From an uncultured Odoribacter sp. (GTDB taxonomy: Bacteria; Bacteroidota; Bacteroidia; Bacteroidales; Marinifilaceae): a DNA stretch of 64,000 nucleotides. A model generated the notes under the pieces. It saw only the letters and a list, made by a program, of their open reading frames with translations, was not told the DNA's origin and ran no database searches. The position numbers and the translations under genes are program-made. Below are positions 55,586 through 64,000 of this stretch, piece after piece. Every line of letters starts with the position of its first letter. Positions within the stretch are counted from its first letter, which is position 1. The DNA lies in the NCBI GenBank assembly GCA_900541415.1, contig UQJP01000021.1:12594-76593 (forward strand), given 5' to 3'.

Positions 55586-56341
55586 TCAGTACAGCTCGTG
55601 TGTGCCTATTTCGATGAATAGTTTGCTTAATTTTTCTATTACGGCCTGAGCGTAACGTTTCCCCTTTTCGGCAGTGGCTTTCGACGGATCGCCGATGCCG
55701 CTGTCGCGGGAAGCTTTGTCCCAATGGCGGGGTACCCAGGCTATTTTTTCGTTCAGGGCCGGTATGGCAAAGGGGAAAGATTCACCGTTGCCCGCTTCTT
55801 CCAGATTCACCAGTTCGGGATGGTAGTGCATCATCACCGAAGTTTCCGTTTCTCCTGCGTGGTCGTCGACGGGAGCCTCAAAATAGCCTTTTGGGGGGAC
55901 GATGGCGAACCAATCGGTGGTGGCGATCAGGAAATCGGGGTAATCGAGCGAGAGGTCGCGCAGCATGTTTTTGAAATTATTACCTCCGTGACCGCTGACA
56001 ATGACCATTTTACGGATGCCTTGCGTGTGGAGCGAAGCTACGATGTCGCCCAGGATGGCACGCTGGGTTTCATAACGGGCGTGGATGCAAAACGGCAGCT
56101 CCCGCTGTCCCGGATTTTGTGAGCCGTAGGGGACGGGAGGCAGCACCATGCAGCGTGTGCCCTGTTGCAGGGCTTGCGTGGCGGCATCCACCGCAATGTC
56201 GTGCGAAAGGATGCAATCCGTCATATAGGGCAGATGGAGGTTATGAGGTTCGGTTGCTCCCCAGGGAAGCACGGCAAGATGGTATTCAACTCCTTTTACT
56301 TTTCCGTAGCACGATACGGAGAGGTCTAATTCTTTGTTCAT
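55586..56341 (-). CDS. Creatininase-family amidohydrolase
   Basis: 251 residues from ATG 56341. The family's metal-binding segments are visible: LPWGATEPHNLHLP (Glu and His ligands), VSGHGGNN and DDHAGETETS. Members hydrolyse small cyclic amides or related metabolites; this one's substrate is unknown. The frame extends to 56509, but the family begins with the MNKELDLSVSCYGK segment. It diverges from the lacI-type gene and is not clearly part of the regulon. Confidence 0.87.
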   Translation of the reverse strand: MNKELDLSVSCYGKVKGVEYHLAVLPWGATEPHNLHLPYMTDCILSHDIAVDAATQALQQGTRCMVLPPVPYGSQNPGQRELPFCIHARYETQRAILGDIVASLHTQGIRKMVIVSGHGGNNFKNMLRDLSLDYPDFLIATTDWFAIVPPKGYFEAPVDDHAGETETSVMMHYHPELVNLEEAGNGESFPFAIPALNEKIAWVPRHWDKASRDSGIGDPSKATAEKGKRYAQAVIEKLSKLFIEIGTHELY

Positions 56342-56662
56342 GGGTTTGTTTTTATAATAGCTATACACAAAGTAAGATATTATTTTTTGCAAATCCAATA
56401 CGATTTTAAAGGCGAAGGTAAGGCAGGAAAAGCGGGAGGGAAAAGAATGGTTTCGTCTGTTCTCCGTGTGCGTCATCGTGAAATGTTGCGCAAGTGTATA
56501 AATTGTCAAAAAGAAGGATTTTTTAACAAAAATAGAGTCCGGAACGGAGAAAAAAGAGGTGTCCGATAAGTCTGAAAATGCCTTTAGTTGCTCATTTTTT
56601 CTATATCTTTTTAAGAATACTCAAAAAGATAATAAAAAATAAATTAATTTTAGGTCGAAATG

Positions 56663-56692
56663 TTTGTTTCTTAAAATAAACCGCTATATTTG
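56663..56692 (+). promoter_or_regulatory. Promoter of the LacI-kdu operon
   Basis: TTTG (56663-56666), an 18-base spacer and TATATTTG (56685-56692), a full consensus match with the same 18-base spacing as sites B and D. Confidence 0.78.
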
Positions 56693-56694
56693 TG

Positions 56695-56704
56695 CAATCG
56701 GTTG
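56695..56704. promoter_or_regulatory. LacI-type operator, site E (autoregulatory)
   Basis: CAATCGGTTG, one base from the palindromic core, within GTGCAATCGGTTGTAC, two bases after the -7 element of the regulator's own promoter. It implies autoregulation. Confidence 0.8.
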
Positions 56705-56724
56705 TACACTAAATGTCTTAATTT

Positions 56725-57753
56725 ATGCCTAAAACAAAGAAAAACATTTCTATCTATGATATTGCAAAAGCGTTGAATGTTTCCGCTTCTACAGTGTCGA
56801 GAGCTTTGCAGGATCATCCGAGGATCAGCTTAGAGGTGAGGAAAAAAGTGCAGAAGAAAGCGCTGGAGATGAATTACAAGCCGAATCGGATGGCGGTGAA
56901 CCTGAAACTTGGGAAAAGTAGTACAATCGGAGTGGTGGTGCCGAATATAAACCGGAACTTTTTTTCTTCTGCGATTGACGGAATAGAGGAAGAAGCCTAT
57001 AAGGCGGGTTATGACGTATTGATTTGTCAGTCGTTGGAGTCGTATGAAAAAGAAAAGAAACTGATCAATTCTCTCGCACAGGGAAAAGTGGACGGGGTGA
57101 TTGCATCCATTGCTTCGGGTACGCATGAGTATTCTCATTTTAATAATCTTGAAAATTATGGTATTCCTTTGGTTTTGTTCGACCGGGCTTCCGATCAGGT
57201 AGATTCTGCCGGAACGGTGACAGTGGACGATTACCGGGGAGGCTATATGGTGGTTGAACATTTGTTGAAGCAGGGGAAAAAGAGGATTTTCCATTTTGCT
57301 GGATTTCAGCATGTTGCTATTTGGTATAATCGCTGCCGGGGCTACCGGGATGCGATGAATGCGCATGGCATTCAGATTGGCGACGATTGGATTGCGTATG
57401 GGGATATTACTCAGGAGAACGGTCAGGCTCTGGCGCAGAAAATTGCGCTGATGGAGCCGTGTGACCGACCGGACGCGGTGTTCTGTACGAGTGATTTTGT
57501 CGCCCTGGGATTGATGCTGGGACTGCGGAAGTTCGGTGTGAAAATTCCGGAGGACATTGCAATCTGCGGTTTTGCCAATGAGCCGATAGATGCCTTGATG
57601 GTGCCTTCGCTCAGTTCCGTAGACCAGTTCAGTAAGCGAATCGGGCAGCAGGCGGCGCGCATGTTGCTGGATCAGCTGAACGGGGAATCGCCTGCGAATA
57701 TTATATTGGAACCGGAACTGGTGATCCGCGATTCGACCATGTGTAATAATTAA
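56725..57753 (+). CDS. LacI-family transcriptional regulator
   Basis: 342 residues. The N-terminal helix-turn-helix and hinge (ISIYDIAKALNVSASTVSRAL) are classical LacI type. A periplasmic-binding-protein-like sensor follows (TIGVVVPNINRNFFS; GIPLVLFDRAS; CTSDFVALGLMLGL; SLSSVDQFSKRIG). First gene of the uronate operon, 25 bases before kduI. The five operators sharing CAATCGATTG are the natural target set. The inducer may be an intermediate of uronate breakdown such as KDG; this is inference. Confidence 0.93.
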   Translation: MPKTKKNISIYDIAKALNVSASTVSRALQDHPRISLEVRKKVQKKALEMNYKPNRMAVNLKLGKSSTIGVVVPNINRNFFSSAIDGIEEEAYKAGYDVLICQSLESYEKEKKLINSLAQGKVDGVIASIASGTHEYSHFNNLENYGIPLVLFDRASDQVDSAGTVTVDDYRGGYMVVEHLLKQGKKRIFHFAGFQHVAIWYNRCRGYRDAMNAHGIQIGDDWIAYGDITQENGQALAQKIALMEPCDRPDAVFCTSDFVALGLMLGLRKFGVKIPEDIAICGFANEPIDALMVPSLSSVDQFSKRIGQQAARMLLDQLNGESPANIILEPELVIRDSTMCNN

Positions 57754-57778
57754 AAATTTAACATAAAATTTAACGATA

Positions 57779-58621
57779 ATGAAAATTAATTACGAAGTAC
57801 GTTATGCGTCGCATCCGGAAGATGCGAAAGCTTATGACACAACCCGGCTGAGGAAAGAGTTTTTAATCCAGAATATGATGGTGGCCGACGAAATCAATAT
57901 GGTTTATACGATGTATGACCGTTTGATTGTGGGTGGTGCCGTACCTGTGAAGGAAAAACTGGAGTTATCGGCTATCGATCCGTTGCGTGCCCCTTTCTTT
58001 TTGTGGAGACGGGAACTGGGAATTATCAATGTGGGCGGAGCCGGGATTGTTGAGGTGGACGGCAAGACGTTCGAATTGGATTATAAGGAGGCGTTGTATC
58101 TGGGGAAAGGCGACCGGAATGTGTTCTTTTCCAGCAAGGATAGCAGCAAGCCGGCTCATTTTTATTTTAATTCGGCTCCTGCACATGCCACTTATCCTGA
58201 CCGTAAGGTGACGAAGGCCGATGCCGTGGTGGTGGAAATGGGAACGATGGAGGAAAGTAACCACCGTGTGATCAATAAGCTGATTGTGAACCAGGTGTTG
58301 CCTACCTGCCAGTTGCAGATGGGAATGACCGAACTGAAGCCGGGTAGCGTGTGGAACACGATGCCGCCTCACACGCATAACCGCCGTATGGAGGCTTATT
58401 TCTATTTTGAAGTGCCCGAACAGCAGGCTGTGTGCCATTTTATGGGTGAGATCGACGAGACCCGCCATGTTTGGATGAAGAATGAGGAAGCCGTGATTTC
58501 TCCGGTGTGGTCTATCCACTCGGCCAGTGCTACCAGCAATTACACTTTTATCTGGGGGATGGCAGGCGAGAATATTGATTATGGCGATATGGATGGTTGC
58601 GGTGCAACCGATTTGAAATAA
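57779..58621 (+). CDS. kduI: 5-dehydro-4-deoxy-D-glucuronate isomerase
   Basis: Isomerises the open-chain unsaturated uronate product to 3-deoxy-glycero-hexo-2,5-diulosonate in the cytosol. 280 residues, full family length. The cupin metal-binding segment MPPHTHNRRMEAYFYFE and the N-terminal RYASHPEDAKAYDT are diagnostic. It takes the product of GH88/GH105 enzymes encoded earlier in the window. Confidence 0.96.
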   Translation: MKINYEVRYASHPEDAKAYDTTRLRKEFLIQNMMVADEINMVYTMYDRLIVGGAVPVKEKLELSAIDPLRAPFFLWRRELGIINVGGAGIVEVDGKTFELDYKEALYLGKGDRNVFFSSKDSSKPAHFYFNSAPAHATYPDRKVTKADAVVVEMGTMEESNHRVINKLIVNQVLPTCQLQMGMTELKPGSVWNTMPPHTHNRRMEAYFYFEVPEQQAVCHFMGEIDETRHVWMKNEEAVISPVWSIHSASATSNYTFIWGMAGENIDYGDMDGCGATDLK

Positions 58622-58630
58622 ATAAGGATA

Positions 58631-58642
58631 GTTAATCGATTA
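58631..58642. repeat. Palindrome between kduI and kduD
   Basis: TTAATCGATTAA, a perfect 12-base palindrome sharing the AATCGATT centre of the operators but lacking the flanking C/G. It could be a weak internal operator or chance in an AT-rich gap. Confidence 0.4.
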
Positions 58643-58656
58643 AAAATAAATGAATA

Positions 58657-59451
58657 ATGAAAGGTTTGGAATTATTTGATTTGACAGGAAAAGTGGCTTT
58701 AGTGACCGGAGCCACTCACGGTTTAGGAATGGCAATCGCTAAGGCTTTGGCACATGCCGGAGCAAAATTGGTGATTAACGATTTGTCGAAAGAGAAATTG
58801 GACAATGCTATTGCCGAGTATGCAGCCGATGGAATCAAGGCTCACGGTTATTTGTTCGATGTGACCAAAGAAGAGCAGGTTACCGAAAATATCGCCAAGA
58901 TCGCCAAAGAAGTGGGCGATGTGGATATTTTGGTGAACAATGCCGGAATTATCAAACGTATTCCTGCTGTGGAAATGTCTGTTGCCGATTTCCAGCAGGT
59001 ATTGAATATCGACCTGACCGGACCGTTCATTATGTCGAAGGCGGTGGCTCCTGCCATGATGAAGAAAGGCGCCGGAAAAATCATCAATATGTGTTCTATG
59101 ATGAGCGAAGTGGGCCGCGATACGGTGAGCGCATACGCTGCCGCTAAGGGAGGATTGAAAATGCTGACCCGTAATCTGGCTACGGAATGGGCCCGCTATA
59201 ACATTCAGGTGAATGGAATCGGACCGGGTTATTTCGCTACTGCACAGACTGCTCCTATCCGCACGGAAGGACATCCGTTCAATGAGTTTATCATTAAACG
59301 TACTCCGGCTATGCGTTGGGGATTGCCTGAAGATTTGGGCGGGTCGGCTGTGTTCCTTGCTTCACGCGCTTCCGATTTCGTAAACGGACACGTGTTGTAT
59401 GTGGACGGTGGTATTTTAGCTTCCCTGGGAAAAGCTTCCAACGAAGAATAA
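58657..59451 (+). CDS. kduD: 2-dehydro-3-deoxy-D-gluconate 5-dehydrogenase
   Basis: Short-chain dehydrogenase that reduces the diulosonate to 2-keto-3-deoxygluconate. 264 residues with the nucleotide-binding TGATHGLG, NNAG and the catalytic Ser-Tyr-Lys set (CSMMSEVGRDTVSAYAAAK). Position after kduI fixes the role. Confidence 0.93.
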   Translation: MKGLELFDLTGKVALVTGATHGLGMAIAKALAHAGAKLVINDLSKEKLDNAIAEYAADGIKAHGYLFDVTKEEQVTENIAKIAKEVGDVDILVNNAGIIKRIPAVEMSVADFQQVLNIDLTGPFIMSKAVAPAMMKKGAGKIINMCSMMSEVGRDTVSAYAAAKGGLKMLTRNLATEWARYNIQVNGIGPGYFATAQTAPIRTEGHPFNEFIIKRTPAMRWGLPEDLGGSAVFLASRASDFVNGHVLYVDGGILASLGKASNEE

Positions 59452-59547
59452 TATAAATTTTCCGTTTCAGGATTCGGATTCGGGAGGATGAGGCGGTGTG
59501 CCGGATGTTCCCCGGAATCGGAAGCCTGAAATTTTAATTTGAATGTT

Positions 59548-60684
59548 ATGAAATATTTAAGTCTTTTATTTGTATTGGCTTTTATGGCTTGCAGTTCGGA
59601 AAAGAGCCTGAAAGTTGCAGTGAAAAATACAACAGACCTGAATCGTACGGATGAAACGGTGGAAGTGTGCTGGAAAAAGGTGTCGGCAAACCTGCCGGGT
59701 GCGGCTCAGGGAAATGTGGTGGTGACCGATGCTCAGGGACAGGAAATTCCCAGTCAGGTTATTTTTAACGGAGGCAGCGAGCCTGTGGCCGTGATCTTCC
59801 AGGCCAATGTGCAACCGAATGCAGAAGCTGTTTATCAGTTAAAATTGGGACAGCCCGCCACTTATCCGCAAAAGGCATACGGACGCATTGTGCCGGAACG
59901 TATGGACGATTTCGCCTGGGAAAACAATATCGTGGCTCACCGGATGTATGGTCCGGCTCTGGAAGCTACCGGAGAGATCAGCAACGGTATCGATGTGTGG
60001 GTGAAGAGAACCGACGAGCTGTTGATCGATGTTTGGTATAAAACAGGGGATTACCACAAAGACCACGGGAAAGGGATGGACTGCTATAAGGTGGGACGTA
60101 CTTTGGGTGCCGGGGCTATGGCTCCTTACGTAGACGGTAAGCTGGTGCTGGGAAATAATTTCACGAAAGCTCAGGTGCTGGATAACGGCCCGCTGCGTAT
60201 CAGCTTCAAATTGGATTATGCTCCTTATCAGGTGGGCGAGAATGAAGTGAGCGAAAGCCGTATCATTTCGCTGGATGCAAACAGCCGTTTCAATAAGATT
60301 CAGGAAATCTATCAGAATGCACCTGCCTCTATGGAGGTGGCTGCCGGAATCGTTACCCGTCCGGAGCCATCCGACACGCTGATGGATGCTGCTGCCGGAC
60401 TGATCGGTTACTGGGAACCCCAGAATAACGATAATAAAATGAATAACGGGCATGTGGCCTTGGGGTTGGTGTTCCCGCAGGGAGCTAAAGCCGTTATGGA
60501 CAAGGACGGTCATTTGTTGGCTCTTTCCGATTACAAACAGGGCGAGCCGTTCGTGTATTATCTGGGAACAGGCTGGAGCAAGGGCGGACTGGAATCGGCT
60601 GCTTCCTGGTTTGAAATGATTAAAAATGAAAAAGTGAAGGTGAACAATCCACTCGTTGTGACAGTAGTGGAAAATCAAAAATAA
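59548..60684 (+). CDS. DUF4861 lipoprotein
   Basis: 378 residues with lipobox FMACS. Start is ATG 59548 rather than the TTG at 59539. It is a beta-rich protein matching DUF4861 (DDFAWENNIVAHRMYGPAL; NGIDVWVKRTDELLID; HKDHGKGMDCYKVG). Such proteins recur in Bacteroidota uronate and pectin loci. The activity is not known to me; an exported uronate-specific enzyme is possible given its place between kduD and kdgK. Confidence 0.85.
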   Translation: MKYLSLLFVLAFMACSSEKSLKVAVKNTTDLNRTDETVEVCWKKVSANLPGAAQGNVVVTDAQGQEIPSQVIFNGGSEPVAVIFQANVQPNAEAVYQLKLGQPATYPQKAYGRIVPERMDDFAWENNIVAHRMYGPALEATGEISNGIDVWVKRTDELLIDVWYKTGDYHKDHGKGMDCYKVGRTLGAGAMAPYVDGKLVLGNNFTKAQVLDNGPLRISFKLDYAPYQVGENEVSESRIISLDANSRFNKIQEIYQNAPASMEVAAGIVTRPEPSDTLMDAAAGLIGYWEPQNNDNKMNNGHVALGLVFPQGAKAVMDKDGHLLALSDYKQGEPFVYYLGTGWSKGGLESAASWFEMIKNEKVKVNNPLVVTVVENQK

Positions 60685-60700
60685 ATTTGAGAAACAGAAT

Positions 60701-61741
60701 ATGAAAAAAGTTGTTACATTCGGAGAGATCATGTTGCGTTTGGCAACTCCGGGATATTTACGTTTTACTCAGGCCGGAGAGTTTACGGCTACTTTTGGCG
60801 GTGGCGAGGCTAATGTGGCCGTGTCGCTGTCGAATTACGGAATCCCTACCGATTTCGTGACCCGCCTGCCGGAAAACGATATTGCAAAGGCTTGTGTGAT
60901 GGATTTGCGTAAATATGGCGTAGGGACTTCTAATATTATTTACGGTGGCGACCGGGTGGGAATTTATTTTCTGGAAACCGGAGCCGTTGCCCGTGCCAGC
61001 AAGGTGGTGTATGACCGTGCCAATTCGGCTATCTCGGAGATTAAACCGGGCATGGTGGATTGGGAAAAGGTGTTCGAAGGGGCACAGTGGTTCCACTGGA
61101 CGGGAATTACCCCGGCTTTGTCGCAGGGTGCGGCGGATGCCTGCCTGGAAGCGATCAAGGTGGCGAATAAGATGGGGATTACGGTTTCGTGTGACCTGAA
61201 TTACCGGAAAAACCTTTGGAAATACGGCAAAAAGGCTTCGGAAGTGATGCCTGCGCTGGTGGAAGGTTGCGATGTGATTCTCGGCAATGAAGAGGATGCG
61301 GAAAAAGTGTTCGGAATTAAGCCGGAAGGTTTTGACGTTACCGCTACGGCAGGCGAGGTGAACGCACAGGAATTTGAGTCGGTATGTACCCAGATGATGA
61401 AACGTTTCCCGCGTGCAAAGAAGGTGATTATCACTTTGCGCGGTTCGATCAATGCCAACCACAACACCTGGGGTGGCGTGCTTTATGACGGCAGCAAGCT
61501 GTTTGCTTCCCGCCGTTACGATATAACTCACATTGTAGACCGTGTGGGTGGAGGCGATTCGTTTATGGGCGGATTGATCTACGGATTGATTACCTATACC
61601 GGCGATGACCAGAAAGCTCTGGAATTTGCCGTGGCTGCTTCCTGCCTGAAACACACCATTTACGGTGATTTCAACATGGTCAGCGTGGACGAGGTTGAAA
61701 AGCTGATGGGCGGAGACGCTTCCGGACGCGTTTCAAGATGA
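60701..61741 (+). CDS. kdgK: 2-keto-3-deoxygluconate kinase
   Basis: Phosphorylates KDG to KDPG. 346-residue PfkB/ribokinase-type kinase with GGGEANVAVSLSNYG at the N-terminus, CDLNYRKNLW in the middle and the anion-hole motif VDRVGGGDSFMGGLIYG. The next enzyme, KDPG aldolase, is not encoded in the window. Confidence 0.93.
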   Translation: MKKVVTFGEIMLRLATPGYLRFTQAGEFTATFGGGEANVAVSLSNYGIPTDFVTRLPENDIAKACVMDLRKYGVGTSNIIYGGDRVGIYFLETGAVARASKVVYDRANSAISEIKPGMVDWEKVFEGAQWFHWTGITPALSQGAADACLEAIKVANKMGITVSCDLNYRKNLWKYGKKASEVMPALVEGCDVILGNEEDAEKVFGIKPEGFDVTATAGEVNAQEFESVCTQMMKRFPRAKKVIITLRGSINANHNTWGGVLYDGSKLFASRRYDITHIVDRVGGGDSFMGGLIYGLITYTGDDQKALEFAVAASCLKHTIYGDFNMVSVDEVEKLMGGDASGRVSR

Positions 61742-61837
61742 TTTTAGTGTTTACGATTTCCGGTGACAGGCGGGACGGGAGAACTGTCCCTGTCCTGTTT
61801 CGGGAATCGTTTTTGTTATACGGATAACGATTTTAAT

Positions 61838-62653
61838 ATGGAAAATTTATTTGATATAAAAGGCCGGGTGGCAGTGATCACCGGAGGCTACGGAATATTG
61901 GGCTCGTCTATGGCGAAGGCTTTGGCCGGTCAGGGGGTGCATGTTGCAATCCTGGGACGCCGGGCTGAAAAGGGCGAGGCTTTGGTGGCCGAGCTGAACG
62001 CGATCGGGACGGAGGCTTGTTTCGTGCAGGCGGATGTGCTGAACCGGGAGCAACTGGTACAAGCGAAAGACCGGGTGCTTGCCAAATGGGGCCGGGTGGA
62101 TATTCTGATTAACGCTGCCGGAGGTAACCAGCCGGGCGCTACGATCGGACCGGATAAGACGATTTTCGACCTCGATCCGGAGGCTTTCCGGGGAGTGGTA
62201 GACCTGAACCTGAACGGTACGGTATTGCCTACGCTGGTGTTTGCCGCTGAAATGGTGAAACAGAAGAAAGGGTCGGTGATTAACATTTCGTCTATGTCGG
62301 CTCAGGCTGTGATTACCCGCGTGGTGGGTTATTCGTCCGCTAAAGCGGCTATCGACAATTTCACCCGCTGGATGTCGGTGGAAATGGCGAAGAAATTCGG
62401 GGAAGGCATCCGGGTGAATGCTATTGCTCCGGGCTTTTTCCTTACCGAGCAGAACCGGACGTTGCTGACCAATCCGGACGGTTCACTGACCGACCGGGCG
62501 AAAGATGTGGTGCGCGCCACTCCGTTCGGACGTATGGGCGAGCCGGAAGAGTTGAACGGGGCTATTGTGTTCTATGCCAGTGATGCTTCGAAATTCGTGA
62601 CCGGAACGGTGCTTCCGATCGACGGCGGATTCAGCATCTTTAGCGGAGTATGA
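61838..62653 (+). CDS. SDR oxidoreductase, probable D-mannonate/fructuronate oxidoreductase
   Basis: 271 residues from ATG 61838. Rossmann motif TGGYGILGSSMA, NAAGGNQPG, and the catalytic Ser-Tyr-Lys (SSMSAQAVITRVVGYSSAK). The NAAGGNxPG form and pairing with uxuA fit the SDR-type mannonate oxidoreductase that replaces the usual UxuB. It would reduce fructuronate to mannonate. Confidence 0.75.
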   Translation: MENLFDIKGRVAVITGGYGILGSSMAKALAGQGVHVAILGRRAEKGEALVAELNAIGTEACFVQADVLNREQLVQAKDRVLAKWGRVDILINAAGGNQPGATIGPDKTIFDLDPEAFRGVVDLNLNGTVLPTLVFAAEMVKQKKGSVINISSMSAQAVITRVVGYSSAKAAIDNFTRWMSVEMAKKFGEGIRVNAIAPGFFLTEQNRTLLTNPDGSLTDRAKDVVRATPFGRMGEPEELNGAIVFYASDASKFVTGTVLPIDGGFSIFSGV

Positions 62654-62722
62654 TTCCGAAGGGGAACGATGCAGGGAATAGAAAAACTTTAAATTGATAA
62701 ATATAATATCCAAAGAAAAGCA

Positions 62723-63904
62723 ATGGAAAGATATAAATTTTTACAGTCATTCCGCTGGTACGGCCCTAATGACGGGGTTTCGTTATCGGATATTTGCCAG
62801 GCGGGAGCCACCGGGGTGGTGACTGCTTTACACCAGATTGCTCCGGGCGAAGTGTGGACGGTGGAAGACATCCGGGAAAGAAAAAATATGATCGAGGCTG
62901 CCGGGCTGGTATGGTCGGCTGTGGAGAGCCTTCCGGTGAGCGAGGAGATTAAAACCCAGGCTCCGGGGTATAAAAAGCATATTGAAAATTATAAGCAAAG
63001 CATCCGTAATCTGGCTGCTTGCGGGGTGACGGTGATTACTTATAATTTTATGCCGGTGCTCGACTGGACGCGTACGTCGGTGGTGTATGAAACCAAAGAC
63101 GGCTCGAAGGCGTTGCGTTTCGAACGGGCGGCTTTTGTGGCTTTCGACCTGTTTATCCTGAAGCGGGAAAATGCCGAAGCCGATTATTCGAAAGAGGAAG
63201 TGGAACGGGCTAAGGCGAAATTCGCCCAAATGAGTGAACAGGACAAGAAAGTGCTGGTGGAAAGTATTTTAATGGGCTTGCCGGGTGCTGATGCCAGTTT
63301 TACGGAAGAAGCGATCCGCGAAGGGTTGAAATTGTATAAGGACATTAACGAGGATAAGCTGCGTGCCAATCTGATCGAGTTCCTGAGCGAAGTAACCCCG
63401 GTGGCCGATGAGGTAGGGGCGAAATTAGCGATCCATCCGGACGATCCTCCTTATAAATTGCTGGGCTTGCCCCGTATTTTGAGTACCCGTGCCGATTTCG
63501 AGAAGCTGGTCGCTGCCGTGCCGAACAAATCGAACGGCTTGTGTTTCTGCACCGGATCGTTCAGCGTGCGCGCCGATAACGACCTGCCGACGATGGCAGC
63601 CGAATTGGGCGACCGTATTTATTTTGTGCATTTGCGCAGCACGGAACGCGACGCGGAAGGTAATTTTTTTGAAGCCAACCATTTGGAAGGTAGCATCGAT
63701 ATGTATGCCATTGTGAAAAATCTGATCGGCGTGATGAACAAAAATCAGGTTTCCATTCCGATGCGTCCCGACCACGGCCATCAAATGCTGGATGACCTGA
63801 AAAAGAAGACTTATCCGGGTTATTCCGCTATCGGGCGTTTACGCGGTTTGGCGGAGTTACGCGGTTTGGAATACGGTATCGGCAGGACGGTCTGCGGTAG
63901 CTGA
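62723..63904 (+). CDS. uxuA: D-mannonate dehydratase
   Basis: Dehydrates D-mannonate to KDG, linking glucuronate breakdown to KdgK. 393 residues, full length, with FRWYGPNDGVSL, CGVTVITYNFMPVLDWTRT, IHPDDPP and RPDHGHQML, all family signatures. Last gene of the operon. Confidence 0.95.
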   Translation: MERYKFLQSFRWYGPNDGVSLSDICQAGATGVVTALHQIAPGEVWTVEDIRERKNMIEAAGLVWSAVESLPVSEEIKTQAPGYKKHIENYKQSIRNLAACGVTVITYNFMPVLDWTRTSVVYETKDGSKALRFERAAFVAFDLFILKRENAEADYSKEEVERAKAKFAQMSEQDKKVLVESILMGLPGADASFTEEAIREGLKLYKDINEDKLRANLIEFLSEVTPVADEVGAKLAIHPDDPPYKLLGLPRILSTRADFEKLVAAVPNKSNGLCFCTGSFSVRADNDLPTMAAELGDRIYFVHLRSTERDAEGNFFEANHLEGSIDMYAIVKNLIGVMNKNQVSIPMRPDHGHQMLDDLKKKTYPGYSAIGRLRGLAELRGLEYGIGRTVCGS

Positions 63905-63928
63905 TTTTCGGTAACTTTATGAATAAAA

Positions 63929-63960
63929 AAATCCGGCGGGGTGACCTGCCGGATTTTTTT
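63929..63960 (+). terminator. Terminator of the LacI-uronate operon
   Basis: AAATCCGGCGG (63929-63939) pairs with CTGCCGGATTT (63946-63956), with one G-U pair, followed by a T-run, 25 bases after uxuA. Confidence 0.88.
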
Positions 63961-64000
63961 GTGGTTTGTATAGGTATCATTTTTTTTTATATGTTTTATA

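Larger units (their letters stand above)
56342..56724. other. Divergent region between creatininase and LacI genes
   Basis: About 380 bases. The plus-strand promoter and operator E occupy the last 65 bases. The rest has no gene. No convincing promoter for the creatininase gene was found. Confidence 0.55.

Noticed and set aside
1..64000. CRISPR arrays, tRNA or rRNA genes, insertion sequences
   Set aside because: I looked for regularly spaced repeats, cloverleaf ends, and transposase motifs with terminal repeats, and found none. The only sizeable duplication is the DUF2264 gene pair.

Overview
The window comes from a member of the Bacteroidota, most likely the order Bacteroidales. Promoters follow the phylum's TTTG / TAnnTTTG (-33/-7) pattern. 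Many exported enzymes carry Sec or lipoprotein signals. The inventory is typical of a host-glycan degrader: serine-type S1 sulfatases, PL8, heparinase II/III, GH88, GH89, GH20, GH2, GH3, DUF2264 and DUF4861. I cannot name the genus.

Layout. 1-1008: 3' part of a thioredoxin-like (TlpA/ResA type) gene. 1038-4930: a complete riboflavin operon (ribD, ribE, ribBA, ribH) behind an FMN riboswitch with a terminator. 5313-9137: a large soluble multi-PAS hybrid histidine kinase. 9142-10038: a convergent AraC regulator. 10424-12826: the fused cytochrome c maturation protein CcsBA. 13028-40541: a long co-directional run of exported glycan-degrading enzymes suited to glycosaminoglycans (heparan, chondroitin, hyaluronan). 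40700-42368: a DedA gene flanked by two copies of a structured RNA element, then a small unknown gene. 42593-47530: a second operon with a two-phosphoesterase fusion, a sulfatase, a phosphodiesterase-like protein and a small membrane protein. 47530-49860: an AT-rich island with a two-gene unit (PLD-like soluble protein plus membrane protein). 49934-53207: a minus-strand pair (propeller lipoprotein with a CxxCH motif; membrane protein). 53314-55537: a single-gene GH2 unit. 55586-56341: a creatininase-family gene. 56663-63960: LacI regulator plus the intracellular uronate pathway kduI-kduD-DUF4861-kdgK-SDR-uxuA.

How it fits together. Exported lyases (PL8, heparinase II/III-like) would cut glycosaminoglycans to oligosaccharides with an unsaturated uronate end. 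Sulfatases remove sulfates, GH88/GH105-type hydrolases remove the unsaturated uronate, and GH20, GH89, GH2 and GH3 trim the remaining sugars. KduI, KduD and KdgK take the unsaturated uronate to KDPG; UxuA and an SDR take saturated uronate into the same pool. A palindrome with core CAATCGATTG occurs at the heads of five transcription units, and in four of them it starts exactly two bases after a -7 element. The lacI-type gene carries one of these sites itself, so I infer an autoregulated local repressor of the whole degradation regulon. No SusC/SusD pair, KDPG aldolase, uronate isomerase or sulfatase-maturing enzyme is in the window.

The most novel-looking items are the conserved-spacing operator/promoter module, the paired structured RNA with covarying stems around dedA, the M60-like peptidase and phosphoesterases inside a glycosaminoglycan cluster (possible attack on the proteoglycan linkage region), the near-identical DUF2264 tandem, and the AT-rich two-gene island.
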